NCBI GenBank assembly: GCA_964509545.1
Contig: CAZDXQ010000014.1
Span: forward strand, 12,623 to 76,622
Direction: 5' to 3'
DNA: 64,000 nt
Source of the DNA: JADJWR01 sp964509545
GTDB lineage: Bacteria > Pseudomonadota > Gammaproteobacteria > Burkholderiales > Burkholderiaceae_F
The notes below the pieces were generated by a model. That model was given only the letters and a program-made list of their open reading frames with translations, was not told where the DNA came from and searched no databases. Below, in pieces: positions 34,863-43,505 of the stretch. Numbering within the stretch: the first letter of the stretch is position 1; each line of letters opens with the position of its first letter. The translations under genes were made by a program, and so were the position numbers.

Positions 34863-35087
34863 ATGAGCAAAGCGCGCCCGCTGGTGATCTGCGTCAAGAA
34901 CGACGGCTACGAGGTCTCACTCGAATTGCGGAAGATCTACGTTGCGGTCCCGGACGCAGGCGCGGAACAGCGCGGTCTGCGGCGGGTCATCGACGAATCG
35001 GACGAGGACTACTTGTATCCGTCGAACTTTTTCGTCGATATTGCCTTGCCGCAGTCGATTCGTCGGGCCGTACTTACCGCCGCCTGA
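34863..35087 (+). CDS. Small conserved protein with YEVSLE / EDYLYP motifs
   Basis: A 74-residue protein: ARPLVICVKNDGYEVSLELR, KIYVAVPD, VIDESDEDYLYPSNFFVDIALPQ. I recognise this as a small beta-rich family that usually starts with V-x-N-x-GYE-x-SLE and ends DYLYP-x-x-(F/Y)F. It is encoded 10 bp after the previous small gene, and the two commonly occur as a pair. The module has the size and spacing of a toxin-antitoxin pair, but no toxin motif is seen and the function is unknown. Confidence 0.7.
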   Translation: MSKARPLVICVKNDGYEVSLELRKIYVAVPDAGAEQRGLRRVIDESDEDYLYPSNFFVDIALPQSIRRAVLTAA

Positions 35088-35112
35088 GGCCCCGACGGAT
35101 CTGAACTGGGGT

Positions 35113-36135
35113 TCAGTCGGCGCCCGACAGATCTAACTGCGAGCCAAGGCGTAGGTAGTCGCGCGCCAGCGGCGGCCAGCGGTCCGGCTCGCGTGGCGAA
35201 GGATCTTCGAGGTGCCCCAGTGCCAGCCGGGCGCGCACACAGCACCGGTAGCCGCCGTAGAAGCGCAGCAGGCGTGGATCGACACGATCCTCCAAGGCCG
35301 TCGTCAGATGCTTATGCAGGCGCGGGCCGATCCATGGCGCGCCCAACCGGGCGCACTCCAGCCCGAGGTAGGTGATCTCGTCGAACGGATCGACCTGTCG
35401 CAGCCAGGCGTTGAACTCGAGGCAGTCGATGATCACCGGTGATCCGTTCAGGCAGACGTGCTCGGGCCTCAGGTCGCCGTGGCCGTCGAAAATGCGGCCG
35501 CTGGCGACGCGCGCGCGCAACAGGTCCGCGTCCTGGTCGAGGAAGCGTTCGACTTCGTCGAGCAGCGGCCGGGCCGCGCCGCCGTCGAAGCCTTCGAGCA
35601 CCCTGCGACCGATGGCGTGTTCGTTGCGCAGTTGCTGCAGATATTCGTCGGCGCTCAGCCGCCCGCGTTCGGCCCGGCGGTAAAAGCGCGCCAGCAGCGC
35701 GGCGACGGCGTCGATGTCTTCCGGGGCCACCCGGCCGGCGGCGATCCGCTGGTCGAGCATGTGCTCGCGTGGCAGCCGGCGCATGCGCACCAGCCATTCG
35801 ACCACTTCGCCATGGCCGTCGAGCCTCAGCCTGCCGTCGGCCTCGCGCGTGATCGACGACAGCCCGAGATAGACATCGGGCGCCAGCCGCCGGTTCAGGT
35901 GAAGTTCGTCGCGGCAGTTGCGTTCGCGCGCCGCCAGGCTGCTGAAGTCGAGAAAAGCGTAAGTAACCGGCTTCTTCAGCTTGTAGACCGTCGCGCCGGC
36001 CAGAAACACCAGCGACATGTGCGTTTCGACGGATTCGACCGTCGACACGTCCGATCCATACGTCTCAGGCCGCATCAGCAGCGCGATCTTCTCGGCGAGG
36101 GTCGCCGGCTGTTGCCTGGCGGTGCTTGCTGCCAT
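35113..36135 (-). CDS. APH-family kinase-like protein (paralogue of the 24-kb fusion N-domain)
   Basis: A 340-residue protein with the aminoglycoside-phosphotransferase fold. VFLAGATVYKLKKPVTYAFL (about 49-68) holds the nucleotide-binding lysine region. GHGDLRPEHVCLNG is the catalytic loop (HGD-x-x-x-x-x-x-N type, here altered to HGDLRPEH), and PVIIDCLEFNAWLRQVDPFDEITYLG provides the metal aspartate. It aligns with domain 1 of the 24039-25610 fusion throughout but lacks the P-loop kinase domain. Substrate unknown; antibiotic resistance is not implied. It is followed on the complementary strand by the small-protein pair, with no obvious promoter box. Confidence 0.75.
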   Translation of the reverse strand: MAASTARQQPATLAEKIALLMRPETYGSDVSTVESVETHMSLVFLAGATVYKLKKPVTYAFLDFSSLAARERNCRDELHLNRRLAPDVYLGLSSITREADGRLRLDGHGEVVEWLVRMRRLPREHMLDQRIAAGRVAPEDIDAVAALLARFYRRAERGRLSADEYLQQLRNEHAIGRRVLEGFDGGAARPLLDEVERFLDQDADLLRARVASGRIFDGHGDLRPEHVCLNGSPVIIDCLEFNAWLRQVDPFDEITYLGLECARLGAPWIGPRLHKHLTTALEDRVDPRLLRFYGGYRCCVRARLALGHLEDPSPREPDRWPPLARDYLRLGSQLDLSGAD

Positions 36136-36186
36136 CGGCTGACTTGATCAGTGATGAGTTGCGGCAGGCCCGATCGCTCGTTCAAC

Positions 36187-36289
36187 GTCGCCCCGGTGTA
36201 GGCTGGGGTCCAAGTCTGCGGCGCCGAAAACGGGGTCCCGGTCCGCGGCTTCATGGCTGCCGGGGCTGGCTCCGCCGGGATGACGAGCG
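36187..36289. repeat. Imperfect palindromic dispersed repeat (copy 1)
   Basis: The left arm starts CGTCGCCCCGG...GGGGTCCA and the right arm ends CCGGGATGACGAGCG. The same arms occur at 59690-59762. It resembles REP/MITE-like intergenic palindromes and encodes no protein. The middle differs from the other copy and includes another small palindrome. Confidence 0.55.
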
Positions 36290-36356
36290 AGGGATCGTTG
36301 GTGCTCGGTTGCGTTTCTGCTCATCCTTCTCGCTAATGCACAATTCGGCAGAATGT

Positions 36357-37031
36357 TCAGGCTCTGTCGCCGGGCAGCCTTGCGGCTTCGAGCGCGCGCG
36401 TGACCTCGGCATCCTCGAGCTGGTGAAAGTCGAGGTAGAAGGCAGAGATGCCCCAGAAGTCGAGCGGCTGCATCAGGCAGATCACCTCGTCGGCCTCGCT
36501 TTGCAGGCGCTCCACCGTATCGGGCGGGGCGACCGGCACGGCGACGATAGTTCGTCTGGCGCCGCGCTTCTTCAGGGCCCGCAGTGCGGCGATCGTCGTC
36601 GCGCCGGTGGCGATGCCGTCGTCGACGACGATGACCGTGCGGTCGTGCGGGTCGGCGCGCGGCTCTTTGCCGAGGTAGCGGGCGCGGCGGCGTTCGATTT
36701 CGGCAAGTTCGCGCCGGCACGCGTCGCGGATGTACGCGTCGTCGGCGCCGGTCTGGCGCGCAATGTCGTGGTTGATCACCAGTTCCGGCTCGTCGCCGTC
36801 GACGATCGCGCCGACGGCCAGTTCCGGCTGCATCGGCGCGCCGATCTTGCGCACCAGCACAAGGTCCAGCGGCGCATGCAGTGCGGCGGCGATCTCCGCC
36901 GCCACCGGCACGCCGCCGCGCGGCAGCGCATAGACAATCGGTTTATCGAGCTTCAGTTTCGCAACGCGCTGCGCCAGTTGGCGCCCGGCGTCGCGCCGAT
37001 CGACGAAGCGTCCGTGGCCGTCCATTGGCAT
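36357..37031 (-). CDS. Phosphoribosyltransferase family protein
   Basis: A 224-residue protein with a type I PRTase fold. The PRPP-binding signature is VIVVDDGIATGATTIAALRAL (about 122-142). IVYALPRGGVPVAAEIAAAL (about 30-50) and LDLVLVRKIGAPMQPELAVGAI precede it. The C-terminal part (LQSEADEVICLMQPLDFWGISAFYLDF) is the pattern of the erythromycin-esterase-associated/actinobacterial PRTase-like group, not a classical nucleobase salvage enzyme. AGGAG lies before the ATG at 37031; an ATG two codons later is possible. It may use PRPP made by the nearby prs. Specific acceptor unknown. Confidence 0.8.
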   Translation of the reverse strand: MPMDGHGRFVDRRDAGRQLAQRVAKLKLDKPIVYALPRGGVPVAAEIAAALHAPLDLVLVRKIGAPMQPELAVGAIVDGDEPELVINHDIARQTGADDAYIRDACRRELAEIERRRARYLGKEPRADPHDRTVIVVDDGIATGATTIAALRALKKRGARRTIVAVPVAPPDTVERLQSEADEVICLMQPLDFWGISAFYLDFHQLEDAEVTRALEAARLPGDRA

Positions 37032-37255
37032 GCTCTCCTGCGACGGGAACAACGTCACGCTACCCCTGCTCGGCGGGCGCCTGTTGATCGCCGGCAGCAG
37101 TCGGCGGCAGGCTCGACGCCGTGGCCCAGAGCCCGCGTCGAGGGTCGTGGAGGGCCGGACAAGAGTCCGCCGTGACGCTTCAGCCCGCGTGAGCACGGTT
37201 GACGGCTCGGGGCGGGCTTCCGGCCCGGCGGCCGGCACCGCGCCTCACCGAGGGC

Positions 37256-38146
37256 CTACAGTCCGTCCGGCTCGGCGATGCCGCGCGCGCGGCAGGCGGC
37301 GACGACGGTGTTGCGCAGCAGGCAGGCAATCGTCATCGGCCCGACCCCGCCGGGCACCGGCGTGATCGCGCCGGCGACCTCGACCGCCTCGGCGAAGGCG
37401 ACATCGCCGACCAGCCGCGTCTTGCCCGGTTCGGCCGCCGCGACGCGGTTGATGCCGACATCGATGACGCAGGCGCCGGGCTTGATCCAGCCGCCGCGCA
37501 CCATCTCGGGGCGCCCGACGGCGGCGACGAGGATGTCGGCGCTGCGGGCCAGGTTCGGAAGGTCGCGCGTGCGCGAATGGGCAATCGTCACCGTGCAGTT
37601 CATCGCCAGCAGCAGTTGCGCCATTGGCTTGCCGACGATGTTCGAGCGGCCGATGATCACCGCGTGCCGGCCGGTGGGGTCCGGCACGACCTCGCGCAGC
37701 AGCAGCGTGCAGCCGTAGGGCGTGCACGGCACCAGCGCCGGCCGGCCGATCGATAGCCGGCCGACGTTGATCGGGTGAAAACCGTCGATGTCCTTGGCCG
37801 GGTCGATGGCCTCGATGATCTCGTCCTCGGCCAGGTGCGAAGGCAGCGGCAGCTGCACCAGGATGCCGTGCACCGCGGCGTCGCCGTTCAGGCGCTGCAG
37901 CAGGTCCAGGATTTCCCGCTGCGAAGTCGCGGCGGGCAGCAGGTGCTCGAACGAGCGCATGCCGGTCGCGACTGTCTGCCGCGCCTTGTTGCGTACATAC
38001 ACCTGACTGGCCGGATCGTCGCCGACCAGCACCACCGCCAGGCCCGGCTGCAGGTCGTGCGATGCGCGCAGGGCGGCGACGGCGGCGGTCACACGTTCAA
38101 CGAGTCTGGCGGCGATGGCCTTGCCATCGATCAGGCGGGCGGGCAC
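37256..38146 (-). CDS. folD: Bifunctional methylene-THF dehydrogenase/methenyl-THF cyclohydrolase
   Basis: A 296-residue FolD enzyme interconverting methylene-, methenyl- and formyl-tetrahydrofolate. It has VGDDPASQVYVRNKARQTVATGMRS (catalytic Tyr/Lys region, about 45-69), ILVQLPLPSHL, DIDGFHPINVGRL, PCTPYGCTLLL, IIGRSNIVGKPMAQLLL (NADP loop), GINRV and TPVPGGVGPMTIACLL. The start is GTG at 38146 (MPARLIDGKA by initiation), which matches the family start. It is not obviously linked to the FNR-type boxes. Confidence 0.93.
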   Translation of the reverse strand: MPARLIDGKAIAARLVERVTAAVAALRASHDLQPGLAVVLVGDDPASQVYVRNKARQTVATGMRSFEHLLPAATSQREILDLLQRLNGDAAVHGILVQLPLPSHLAEDEIIEAIDPAKDIDGFHPINVGRLSIGRPALVPCTPYGCTLLLREVVPDPTGRHAVIIGRSNIVGKPMAQLLLAMNCTVTIAHSRTRDLPNLARSADILVAAVGRPEMVRGGWIKPGACVIDVGINRVAAAEPGKTRLVGDVAFAEAVEVAGAITPVPGGVGPMTIACLLRNTVVAACRARGIAEPDGL

Positions 38147-38598
38147 GGGCGGCTCAAACGGTAGTAGTGGGCGCGAACTTGGGTGGATTGAGTGGGACTT
38201 TCTGTCGGCAGGCAACCGCCGGCCAACAGCCCGCCGCTGGCGCGCCCTTGCTGCCCGTCCGGTCCAAACTTGGCTGGATCTGGAACAGCGTAAGGGCGAC
38301 GCCGCGCTTCGACCCACCGTTCAAGACCGATGAACGGCAGTGACGGGCTGCTCAGCGCAGTGCAACATGCTACTCGGCGTTCAGCGCGCCTTGATTGCGC
38401 TTTGGCGTCGAGAATCCGCGCCTTGTCAAGCGGCATTTTGGTGCGGTTCGGCGGTCCGGTTTGCCCGCCGCGCGGGGTCGTTGCGCCAATGGGCGTGTAC
38501 TAGACTCGCTCAAAGAAGTGATGCCTAATCGCTCGCGGCGTCTTGCTGTCGTCTGCGGCAAGCGATTTGTCGGAAGCTTTTCCACCAGCGGAGGGGTT
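38147..38598. other. Intergenic region before the exopolysaccharide operon
   Basis: About 450 bp between folD and the export lipoprotein gene. It probably holds the promoter of the polysaccharide operon. I found neither a convincing sigma-54 element (TGGC-N9-TTGC) nor an FNR box. A GGAGGGG ribosome site lies just before 38599. Confidence 0.5.
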
Positions 38599-39231
38599 AT
38601 GTGGGGTCGAAATCGAATGAGCCGTCGCTTCCTGTCCAGCACCGCTGCCTTGCTGGTGGCAGTTCTTGCGGGCGGCTGCAGTTCCTTCGGCAGTTACCCG
38701 CCCGCGCCGGTCAGAGCCGCGACGCCCGAGTATCGCTACGTGATCGGCCCGGGCGACTCCGTCAACATCATCGTCTGGCGCAATCCGGAGTTGTCGGCAA
38801 CCGTGCCCGTGCGGCCTGACGGCCGGATCACGACCCCGCTGGTCGAGGATCTTCCGGCGCTGGGCCGCAATCCGAGCGATCTTGCCCGCGACATTGAAAA
38901 GGCCCTTTCCAAGCTCATCCGCGACCCGGTGGTAACGGTCGTCGTCACGGGCTTCCAGGGTCCGTTCAGCGAGCAGATCCGGATCATCGGCGAGGCCGCC
39001 AAGCCGCAGGCGCTGCCGTATCGGCAGAACATGACCATCCTCGACGTGATGATCGCCGCAGGAGGCCTGACCGACTTCGCCGACGGCAACCGCGCTGTGC
39101 TGGTTCGCGGGGCAGAGAAGAGCAAACCTTATACGGTGCGGCTGCACGACCTGATCAAGCGCGGCGACATCTCGGCCAACGTCGACGTGAAGCCGGGGGA
39201 TGTGCTGATCATTCCGCAGAGCTGGTTCTGA
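38599..39231 (+). CDS. XrtA-system polysaccharide export lipoprotein (Wza/EpsE type)
   Basis: A 210-residue outer-membrane auxiliary protein for polysaccharide export. The signal peptide ends in the lipobox LAGGC (Cys at about 27), followed by the poly_export domain YRYVIGPGDSVNIIVWRNPELSATVPVRPDGRIT... and an SLBB-like domain with NMTILDVMIAAGGLTDFADGN and GDVLIIPQSWF at the end. The size and the C-terminal IIPQSWF are typical of the exosortase-A-associated subtype. ATG at 38599 follows GGAGGGG; a second ATG (MSRRFLSS) six codons later is possible. First gene of the operon. Confidence 0.88.
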   Translation: MWGRNRMSRRFLSSTAALLVAVLAGGCSSFGSYPPAPVRAATPEYRYVIGPGDSVNIIVWRNPELSATVPVRPDGRITTPLVEDLPALGRNPSDLARDIEKALSKLIRDPVVTVVVTGFQGPFSEQIRIIGEAAKPQALPYRQNMTILDVMIAAGGLTDFADGNRAVLVRGAEKSKPYTVRLHDLIKRGDISANVDVKPGDVLIIPQSWF

Positions 39232-39389
39232 GGGCTACCTTGCGCTGAGGCGGCATGCAGCGGCATTCGCGGCCAGCGTTGGACGATGCGGTGCTTCGAG
39301 GATATCGGTCGGTTTCTTGCGGGCCAGCGCTCGAATGGGCGCTGCCCCGTGAACGAGAGTTGATGTGTTTCCGTTGCTGAGCGCGAGTT

Positions 39390-40949
39390 ATGGATGAAGT
39401 ACTTCGTCAGGTAATTACCGTCGCGCGTGGCGTCTGGCAGCGGCGCTGGGTCGGCGTTGGTGTGGCGTGGCTGGTCGGGATCATCGGCGCGATCATCGTG
39501 ATCAAGATCCCCGACCGCTACGAAGCGACGGCGCGCATCTACGTCGATACGCAATCGGTACTCAAGCCTCTGATGTCGGGTCTGACCATACAGCCGGACG
39601 TGGAACAGCAGGTGGCGATGCTCGCGCGGACGCTGATCACGCGACCGAATATGGAAAAGCTGATGCACAGTTCGGACATGGATTTGCTCGCGTCTACGAC
39701 GCGCGAAAAGGAACGCCTTGTCGATGACCTGGCCAAGGACGTGAAGCTGACGGGTGGAGGCCGCGAAAACCTTTACAACGTCGCGTACCGCAGCACGGAT
39801 CCAGAACGGGCCCGCAGGGTAGTGCAGAACCTCGTGTCGATGTTCGTCGAATCTGGCTTAGGGGACAAGCGGCGTGACTCAGAATCAGCGCGCAAGTTCA
39901 TCGAGGAACAGATTGCAGGGTATGAGAAGAAGTTGGAGGAGGCGGAGAACCGACGCAAGGAATTCCAGCTGAAGAACTTTGGATTTATTGGTGGAACAGG
40001 CAAGGACTATTTTTCGCAGCTGACCGAATTGACTGGGCAGTTGAACAATGTTCGGCTTGAGTTGCGTGCCGCGGAACAGTCGCGTGACGCACTGAAGCAT
40101 GAACTGGACGGCGAGGTTCCTGCGCTTATCCCCGAAGCTGCAGCCAGCGTAAGCCTGCCACGCACAACTGAACTGGACGCGCGTATCGACGCGCAGAAAC
40201 GGCAGCTTGACGAATTGCTGCGCCGTTATACAGAGCAGCATCCGGACGTTCTGAGCGCGCAGCGGCTGATTACTCAGCTCGAGGAAGAGAAGAAGAAAGA
40301 ACTGGAAGCGCAGAGAAAGGCTGCGGCCTCCGCCGGCAGCGGAGCCAAGTCGGCAGCGACGAACCCCGTGTTCCAGCAGATCAAGATCTCGCTTGCGGAG
40401 GCCGAAGCCAACGTTGCCGCGCTTAGGGCGCGAGTAAGGGAGATCGAGACACGGGTTGGAACGTTGCGGGCTTCTGCAGAACGCGTGCCAAAGGTTGAGG
40501 CAGAGATGGCGCAGATGAACCGCGACTATGACGTGCTGCGCCGCAACTACGAGCAACTCGTTCAGCGACGTGAATCTGCGTCTCTATCGGAAGACGTCGG
40601 GCAGATGCAAGGCTTGGTCGAGTTCCGCTTGATAGATCCGCCGCGTGTATCGCCGCGACCGGTCTTCCCTGATCGATTGAGTCTGGTACCGCTGGTGTTC
40701 GCTTTTGCGGTCGGTGCCGGCGTGTTTGTCGCTTTCGCGGTCGCGCAGATTTTCCCGACTGTTCAGGAAACTAAGGTGCTGCGCCAACTCAGCAGCCGCC
40801 CTGTACTCGGCACCGTGTCGATGCTCACCAGCGGGCCGATGTTGCGCCGACGTCGGGTGCTCAACGCCGCTTTCGGATCTGCCGTGGCTGGATTGTGCTT
40901 GATCTATGGTGCGTGGGTCGGGTGGATCGCACTGTCACTGCGTAGCTGA
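39390..40949 (+). CDS. XrtA-system chain-length determinant protein (Wzz type)
   Basis: A 519-residue polysaccharide co-polymerase. It has an N-terminal transmembrane helix (about 23-42), a Wzz domain with PDRYEATARIYVDTQSVLKPLMSGL, a long periplasmic coiled coil (about 170-410), and a C-terminal proline-rich region followed by two more helices (LVPLVFAFAVGAGVFVAFAVA, about 431-451, and another at the end). The TTLKPLM block and length fit the exosortase-A-associated type that controls exopolysaccharide length. The kinase gene follows by 10 bp. G+C here is lower than in the island. Confidence 0.86.
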   Translation: MDEVLRQVITVARGVWQRRWVGVGVAWLVGIIGAIIVIKIPDRYEATARIYVDTQSVLKPLMSGLTIQPDVEQQVAMLARTLITRPNMEKLMHSSDMDLLASTTREKERLVDDLAKDVKLTGGGRENLYNVAYRSTDPERARRVVQNLVSMFVESGLGDKRRDSESARKFIEEQIAGYEKKLEEAENRRKEFQLKNFGFIGGTGKDYFSQLTELTGQLNNVRLELRAAEQSRDALKHELDGEVPALIPEAAASVSLPRTTELDARIDAQKRQLDELLRRYTEQHPDVLSAQRLITQLEEEKKKELEAQRKAAASAGSGAKSAATNPVFQQIKISLAEAEANVAALRARVREIETRVGTLRASAERVPKVEAEMAQMNRDYDVLRRNYEQLVQRRESASLSEDVGQMQGLVEFRLIDPPRVSPRPVFPDRLSLVPLVFAFAVGAGVFVAFAVAQIFPTVQETKVLRQLSSRPVLGTVSMLTSGPMLRRRRVLNAAFGSAVAGLCLIYGAWVGWIALSLRS

Positions 40950-40959
40950 GGAACCCAAG

Positions 40960-41940
40960 GTGAGCTTGATCGAACAGGCAGCAAGACGGCTAGAAGAACT
41001 CAAGCGCGCTGGCATCGAGGTTCCCTCGCCTGGTTCACCGGATGGCTCTGGTCGTTACGCGACGGCGGGTACGGCGTCAGTTCCGGAACGTCTGGTGGCG
41101 ACGCAGGCGGCTACGCCCGGCCCTTTTCGACCGGCGGCGAAACCTGAACACGAAGCAGGCAGCCGCGCCATTCTGGCCGCGCCGCGCGCTGAGCCTCGCC
41201 GCTCGAAGGCGATCGAGATTGATTTGCAGAAGCTGGCTGCGGCTGGCTACGTTACGCCAACGGCGCCGCGATCACAGTTGGCCGACGAACTGCGAGTCAT
41301 AAAGCGCCCGTTGATCGCCAACGCACAGGGGAAGTCGGCTGCGCCCGTTGCGATGGCTAACCTCATAATGATCACGAGTTCGCTGCCGGGAGAAGGCAAG
41401 ACCTTCATGTCGATCAACCTCGCGATCAGCATCGCGATGGAACTCGACACGACTGTGTTGCTGGTCGATGCCGACGTTTCACGCCCTGCGATCCCCGGTC
41501 GGCTAGGAATCGCGCAGGAAAGAGGTCTCTTGGATCTGCTCACGAGTCGAGATCTCGACGTTGCGGATGTCATGCTGCGAACTAATATCGATCGCCTTTC
41601 GATCCTGCCGGCTGGCACCCCGCATAGCCGCGCCACGGAACTGCTGGCGAGCGAGGGCATGACGCGGCTGGTGGAGGAGATGGCGGGTCGATATCCGGAA
41701 CGCATCTTGGTCTTCGATGCGCCGCCGCTGCTGCCATCGACGGAGTCGCGCGTGCTGGCGACGCACATGGGCCAGGTTGTCGTGGTCGTGGAGGCGGACA
41801 GGACGCCGCAGAGCAGCGTGACACAGGCACTGGCGACCATTGAAAGCTGCCCCGTGGTAATGACCATTCTCAACAAGGTTCCGCGTTCGCATCTCGGCTC
41901 GTACTATGGCTACTACGGCAGCTACGGATACGGTCCCTAG
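40960..41940 (+). CDS. XrtA-system tyrosine autokinase (BY-kinase)
   Basis: A 326-residue cytoplasmic BY-kinase. Walker A is MITSSLPGEGKTFMSINLA (about 144-162), Walker A' is VLLVDADVSRPAI and Walker B is ILVFDAPPLL. The C-terminus is a tyrosine cluster, GSYYGYYGSYGYGP, the autophosphorylated tail. It cooperates with the membrane chain-length protein encoded upstream to regulate polymerisation. The start is GTG at 40960 (MSLIEQAARRLEEL), 10 bp after the upstream stop. The 3' end overlaps the next gene by 35 bp in another frame. Confidence 0.88.
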   Translation: MSLIEQAARRLEELKRAGIEVPSPGSPDGSGRYATAGTASVPERLVATQAATPGPFRPAAKPEHEAGSRAILAAPRAEPRRSKAIEIDLQKLAAAGYVTPTAPRSQLADELRVIKRPLIANAQGKSAAPVAMANLIMITSSLPGEGKTFMSINLAISIAMELDTTVLLVDADVSRPAIPGRLGIAQERGLLDLLTSRDLDVADVMLRTNIDRLSILPAGTPHSRATELLASEGMTRLVEEMAGRYPERILVFDAPPLLPSTESRVLATHMGQVVVVVEADRTPQSSVTQALATIESCPVVMTILNKVPRSHLGSYYGYYGSYGYGP

Positions 41941-43498
41941 GCCAGCGACGCGCCGCGGATTCGCCCCTCCTGCCTGCGGCTCGCGGGTTGATTCCTGGTC
42001 GGCCTGGACTGCCGCGCTGACGGTGTGTCTGCTATGGGGCGCCGATGCATCGGCGCAGCGTTGGGCGACGAGTGCCTCGATTGACGGGACGCTGACCGCA
42101 ACGGATAACGGCAATTTCGAAGAACGCGGTGACAAGAAAGCGGATGTGATCTTCGAGATAAGACCTCGCATCGGGTTTCGCCGGGCCGGTGGCGACTTGC
42201 GGCTTGAGGGGGACGCTGCGGTTGGTGCTTACACGTTTGTCGAAGGAACGCAGCCAAGTCGTTTCGATCCGAGCCTGAACGCAAAGGCGAATCTGGAAGC
42301 GATCGACAATTTTTTCTTCGTGGATGGATCCATACGCTTGCAGCGCACGCTTGAGAACCCGTTTGGGCCACAGACACCGGCAGGATCGAGCGTCAATTCA
42401 CAACGTACGCTCCAGGCCAGAATCAGCCCCTACATCCAGGGCAACGTGGGGTCGCGCGTTCGGTATCGACTAGCCAACGACACGAGCTGGACGCGTTCGA
42501 ATGGCAGTTCGCAGCAGTTGAACAGCCAATACGCAACGCGGCAGTCGGCGGAGCTTTCCCTGCTGCCAAGGCCGGTCGGCCTTTCGCTGACGTTCGACCG
42601 CGATGACTCGGACGCGGAAGGAGGAGCAACGCGCAGGACCACGTCGGAGGTCGCTCGGGCTAGTTTGCTGTACAGCCCTCGCCCGCAGTTCACGTTCGGA
42701 GTGCTTGCCGGCCACGAAGAGAATAACTATCCGGGCTTCAACGCGAAACGGGATTTCTACGGCATGAGCGGGACTTGGCGGCCGACGGAAAGGACAAACC
42801 TGTCGTTTGCCGGTGAAAGGCGCTTCTTCGGAAACGGATGGCAGGCTGCCTTCGATCACAGAATGCCGCGATTGGCATGGACGGTGCGCTCTTCGCGCGC
42901 CGTCAGCACGCTGCCACAGCGGTTCCTCGGTCTGCCGGTTACGCAGGACGTCGCAGCGCTGATCGATGCCAGCCTGACGACACGCATCCCGGATCCGATC
43001 GAACGGGCGCGAGCGGTCGAGGACCTCATCATAAGCCGCGGGCTGCCGCGCACCTTGGTGGTGCCAGTTGACATTTATGCCGAGCAGATCGAGTTGCGGA
43101 CCGCGAATAGTGCGACTGTTGCCTTAATCGGCCCGCGCAACACAGTCGCGTTTACTGCATTCTCATCGGTGACGGAGAGGTTGGTGGCGAGTTCCGGCCC
43201 GGCCGCAGTGCCTGACGCATTGCTCGACAACCGTCAGCGTGGACTTGGTGTCAGCTTCGCCCATCAGCTCAGTATGCTCACGACGCTCAGCGCGGACGCG
43301 TCATGGCGCGACACGCGGGGACTCGGGTTGGCCACGAACGAGCAGAGCCGGCAGCAGACCTACCAGCTTCGCTTCACGCACCTCCTGACCCCGAAGACGA
43401 CGGCAACTGGTGGCGCGCGCTACCAGGTGTTCGACTCGACGGTCCAGAAAGATACGAGCGAGGCGGCGCTTTTCGTCGGCCTTGGCCACCGCTTCTAG
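41906..43498 (+). CDS. XrtA-system outer-membrane beta-barrel protein (TIGR03016 type)
   Basis: A 530-residue protein with an N-terminal export signal (LTVCLLWGADASAQ) and alternating strands characteristic of a large barrel: IDGTLTATDNGNF, ADVIFEIRPRIGFRR, and repeated aromatic-ended strands up to the C-terminal ALFVGLGHRF (beta-signal). This is the usual position of the exosortase-A-associated barrel, presumed to be the outer-membrane polysaccharide pore (PelB/BcsC-like). The ATG at 41906 lies within the kinase gene, giving a 35-bp overlap; no later ATG precedes the signal peptide. Confidence 0.82.
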   Translation: MATTAATDTVPRPATRRGFAPPACGSRVDSWSAWTAALTVCLLWGADASAQRWATSASIDGTLTATDNGNFEERGDKKADVIFEIRPRIGFRRAGGDLRLEGDAAVGAYTFVEGTQPSRFDPSLNAKANLEAIDNFFFVDGSIRLQRTLENPFGPQTPAGSSVNSQRTLQARISPYIQGNVGSRVRYRLANDTSWTRSNGSSQQLNSQYATRQSAELSLLPRPVGLSLTFDRDDSDAEGGATRRTTSEVARASLLYSPRPQFTFGVLAGHEENNYPGFNAKRDFYGMSGTWRPTERTNLSFAGERRFFGNGWQAAFDHRMPRLAWTVRSSRAVSTLPQRFLGLPVTQDVAALIDASLTTRIPDPIERARAVEDLIISRGLPRTLVVPVDIYAEQIELRTANSATVALIGPRNTVAFTAFSSVTERLVASSGPAAVPDALLDNRQRGLGVSFAHQLSMLTTLSADASWRDTRGLGLATNEQSRQQTYQLRFTHLLTPKTTATGGARYQVFDSTVQKDTSEAALFVGLGHRF

Positions 43499-43505
43499 GT
43501 TTCCA

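Noticed and set aside
35113..36135. Aminoglycoside-resistance gene
   Set aside because: The fold is shared with many small-molecule kinases. The paralogue and island context suggest a metabolic or signalling substrate, and nothing supports drug resistance.
38147..38598. Sigma-54 promoter for the XrtA operon
   Set aside because: Exosortase-A loci are often sigma-54 dependent, but I found no sequence matching both TGGC and TTGC at the required spacing here.
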